DNA of 5,302 bases from an uncultured Sphingomonadales bacterium (GTDB lineage: Bacteria > Pseudomonadota > Alphaproteobacteria > Sphingomonadales > Sphingomonadaceae). The stretch spans positions 1 to 5,302 of the forward strand of contig CAJBSR010000496.1 in assembly GCA_903958285.1 (NCBI GenBank), in the 5' to 3' direction. Below the pieces are notes generated by a model. The model did not search any database. It was not told where the DNA came from and saw nothing but the letters and a program-made list of their open reading frames with translations. The position numbers and the translations under genes are program-made. Below, piece after piece: positions 4,235 through 5,302 of the stretch (its first letter is position 1; every line of letters starts with the position of its first letter).

Positions 4235-5302
4235 GCCTCCGCATCTACCGCGGCTTGTGCCGCTCGGTAGAACTTGTCGCGTTCTGCCTCTAGCGCGTCG
4301 ACTGTCGCCTTGGGCCAATTGCCATTGCTGGCGATCACAAGGCGACGCTTGGGATCGATAAAGATCCCCTGCCCGAAGATGCCCTGCGCTGCAAAGCTGC
4401 CATCGTCATAGGTCCACCATTGGAACCCATAGCCGCGACCGGGCGCGCCGATATCGGCCTGCTTGACGGCAGCCTGCGCGAGCCACCCCTCTGGCAGGAC
4501 AGGTTTTCCGCCGACACGACCGCCATCGAGAATGAACATGCCGAACCGGGCCATGTCCCGCGTGGCGGCCTGAAAACAGCACCCGGAGATTTCATGGCCA
4601 GTTGATCCCAGCAGCCATGTTGCATCGCGCTCCATGCCGTAGGGCTTCCAAATTTTTTCACTCAGATACTGGGCGAGCGGCTTCTTCACAGCACTGGAAA
4701 CAAGCACCCCAATGAGATTGGTTTCACCCGTTTTATAAACCCACTTGCTGCCAGCGGGGGCTTCGCGCGGCAAGGTGCGCATATAGCTGACGGTTGCATC
4801 CATGCCGGGCGTCGGCTTATGTTCGTTGAACAGCGCAACGTCTGACTTCGGGTCCTGGTAATCCTCATTCCACCGGACGCCGGACGTCATGGTCAGGAGC
4901 TGGCGTACCGTCACATCCTCATAAGCGGACCCCTTTAGATCCGGGATGTAGGCCGTCACTTTGTCATCCAGACTTTTGATGGCGCCATCTTTAAGGGCGG
5001 CCCCAACCAGCGTCGATGTCAGCGATTTAGCGACGGAAAAGCTCGTCCACTTGTCTTCTTTGGTGAAATCGAGACCATAATATTCACCGCGAAGCTGTCC
5101 GTCTTGGATGATCACCAGGGCGGCCGTGCGCTGGTCCTTCATATAGCGCGCCAGATCAAAATTGATGTTGAGATTTTTCCCCTGTGGCAGAGCTTTGACC
5201 GGACCGCTTGCGGACACAGTTGACGCCTTGGCCAATATGGGGAGCGCATCCATCGCGCGGAAAGCGGCATCGCGTTGTGGTTCTGACCAGAACAGCACGT
5301 CA
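4225..5302 (-). CDS. Serine hydrolase of the beta-lactamase class C / 6-aminohexanoate-dimer hydrolase (NylB-like) family, 5' end outside window
   Basis: Serine hydrolase with the penicillin-binding-protein/beta-lactamase fold. The natural substrate is not predictable; relatives act as esterases, amidases or D-peptidases. The frame is open to the right edge. A GTG at 5298 exists, but the preceding codon continues in frame, so the true start and any signal peptide are probably off the window. Counting from that GTG, the nucleophile motif SVAK is Ser88-Lys91, and LLTMTSGVRWNEDY follows (134-147). The second catalytic motif is Tyr188 in VYKTGETN. Further on are the family segments GCCFQAATRDMARFGMF and FGQGIFIDPKRRLVIASNGN, the latter where classical beta-lactamases have KTG. 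The C-terminus is intact, at a TAG stop. The 357+ residues seen are most of a protein of the expected size. The gene is convergent with, and overlaps, the PilZ gene. Confidence 0.9.
   Translation of the reverse strand, partial: DVLFWSEPQRDAAFRAMDALPILAKASTVSASGPVKALPQGKNLNINFDLARYMKDQRTAALVIIQDGQLRGEYYGLDFTKEDKWTSFSVAKSLTSTLVGAALKDGAIKSLDDKVTAYIPDLKGSAYEDVTVRQLLTMTSGVRWNEDYQDPKSDVALFNEHKPTPGMDATVSYMRTLPREAPAGSKWVYKTGETNLIGVLVSSAVKKPLAQYLSEKIWKPYGMERDATWLLGSTGHEISGCCFQAATRDMARFGMFILDGGRVGGKPVLPEGWLAQAAVKQADIGAPGRGYGFQWWTYDDGSFAAQGIFGQGIFIDPKRRLVIASNGNWPKATVDALEAERDKFYRAAQAAVDAEAQR

Noticed and set aside
5296..5298. GTG as the real start of the serine hydrolase
   Set aside because: The frame continues open to the edge upstream of it, no Shine-Dalgarno sequence can be seen, and family members usually have a longer N-terminus with a signal peptide. 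It is treated as internal.
1..5302. A new defence, mobile or otherwise undescribed multi-gene system
   Set aside because: All seven coding regions belong to recognisable housekeeping or common regulatory families. There are no integrase or transposase genes, direct-repeat arrays, tRNA-linked attachment sites or compositional breaks that I can see.

Overview
The window looks like ordinary chromosomal DNA from an alphaproteobacterium, most likely a sphingomonad (Sphingomonadales). This is judged from the moderately GC-rich base composition, the protein sequences (a [4Fe-4S]-type PurF, an LiuR-like MerR regulator, a long-form acyl-CoA dehydrogenase) and several genes without a Shine-Dalgarno sequence. 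It is recognition from sequence alone, without a database search. I see no rRNA or tRNA gene, insertion sequence, phage gene or CRISPR array. Coding density is very high, and no stretch longer than about 120 bases lacks a gene.

Left part (1-1537, all minus strand). A hisI gene (phosphoribosyl-AMP cyclohydrolase, histidine synthesis) is followed by a MerR-family regulator and then the first 216 codons of a long acyl-CoA dehydrogenase that runs off the left edge. The regulator and the dehydrogenase look like one transcription unit for acyl-CoA (fatty-acid or branched-chain) breakdown. Its promoter, just upstream of the regulator, has a perfect 18-bp palindrome in the -35/-10 spacer, as expected of MerR-type autoregulation. 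The predicted transcription start almost coincides with the regulator's ATG, so the message may be leaderless.

Middle part (1660-3833, plus strand). purF (amidophosphoribosyltransferase, first step of de novo purine synthesis) diverges from hisI across a 122-bp gap. It overlaps a short-chain dehydrogenase/reductase gene by 4 bases (ATGA), so those two are probably co-translated. hisI and purF draw on the same precursor economy (PRPP, and AICAR returned from histidine synthesis), which makes the shared intergenic region interesting. It carries three copies of a heptamer.

Right part (3899-5302). A small single-domain PilZ protein with both c-di-GMP-binding motifs intact is preceded by overlapping inverted repeats. 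One of these is an 8-bp stem that displays the ribosome-binding site in its loop. A weak match to the alphaproteobacterial general stress (sigma-EcfG) promoter overlaps it. The PilZ gene converges on a serine beta-lactamase-fold hydrolase gene (minus strand) whose 5' end lies beyond the right edge. The two coding regions overlap by 10 bp at their stop codons.

No new multi-gene system is evident. The points most worth a second look are regulatory: the MerR promoter and possible leaderless start, and the structured PilZ leader.
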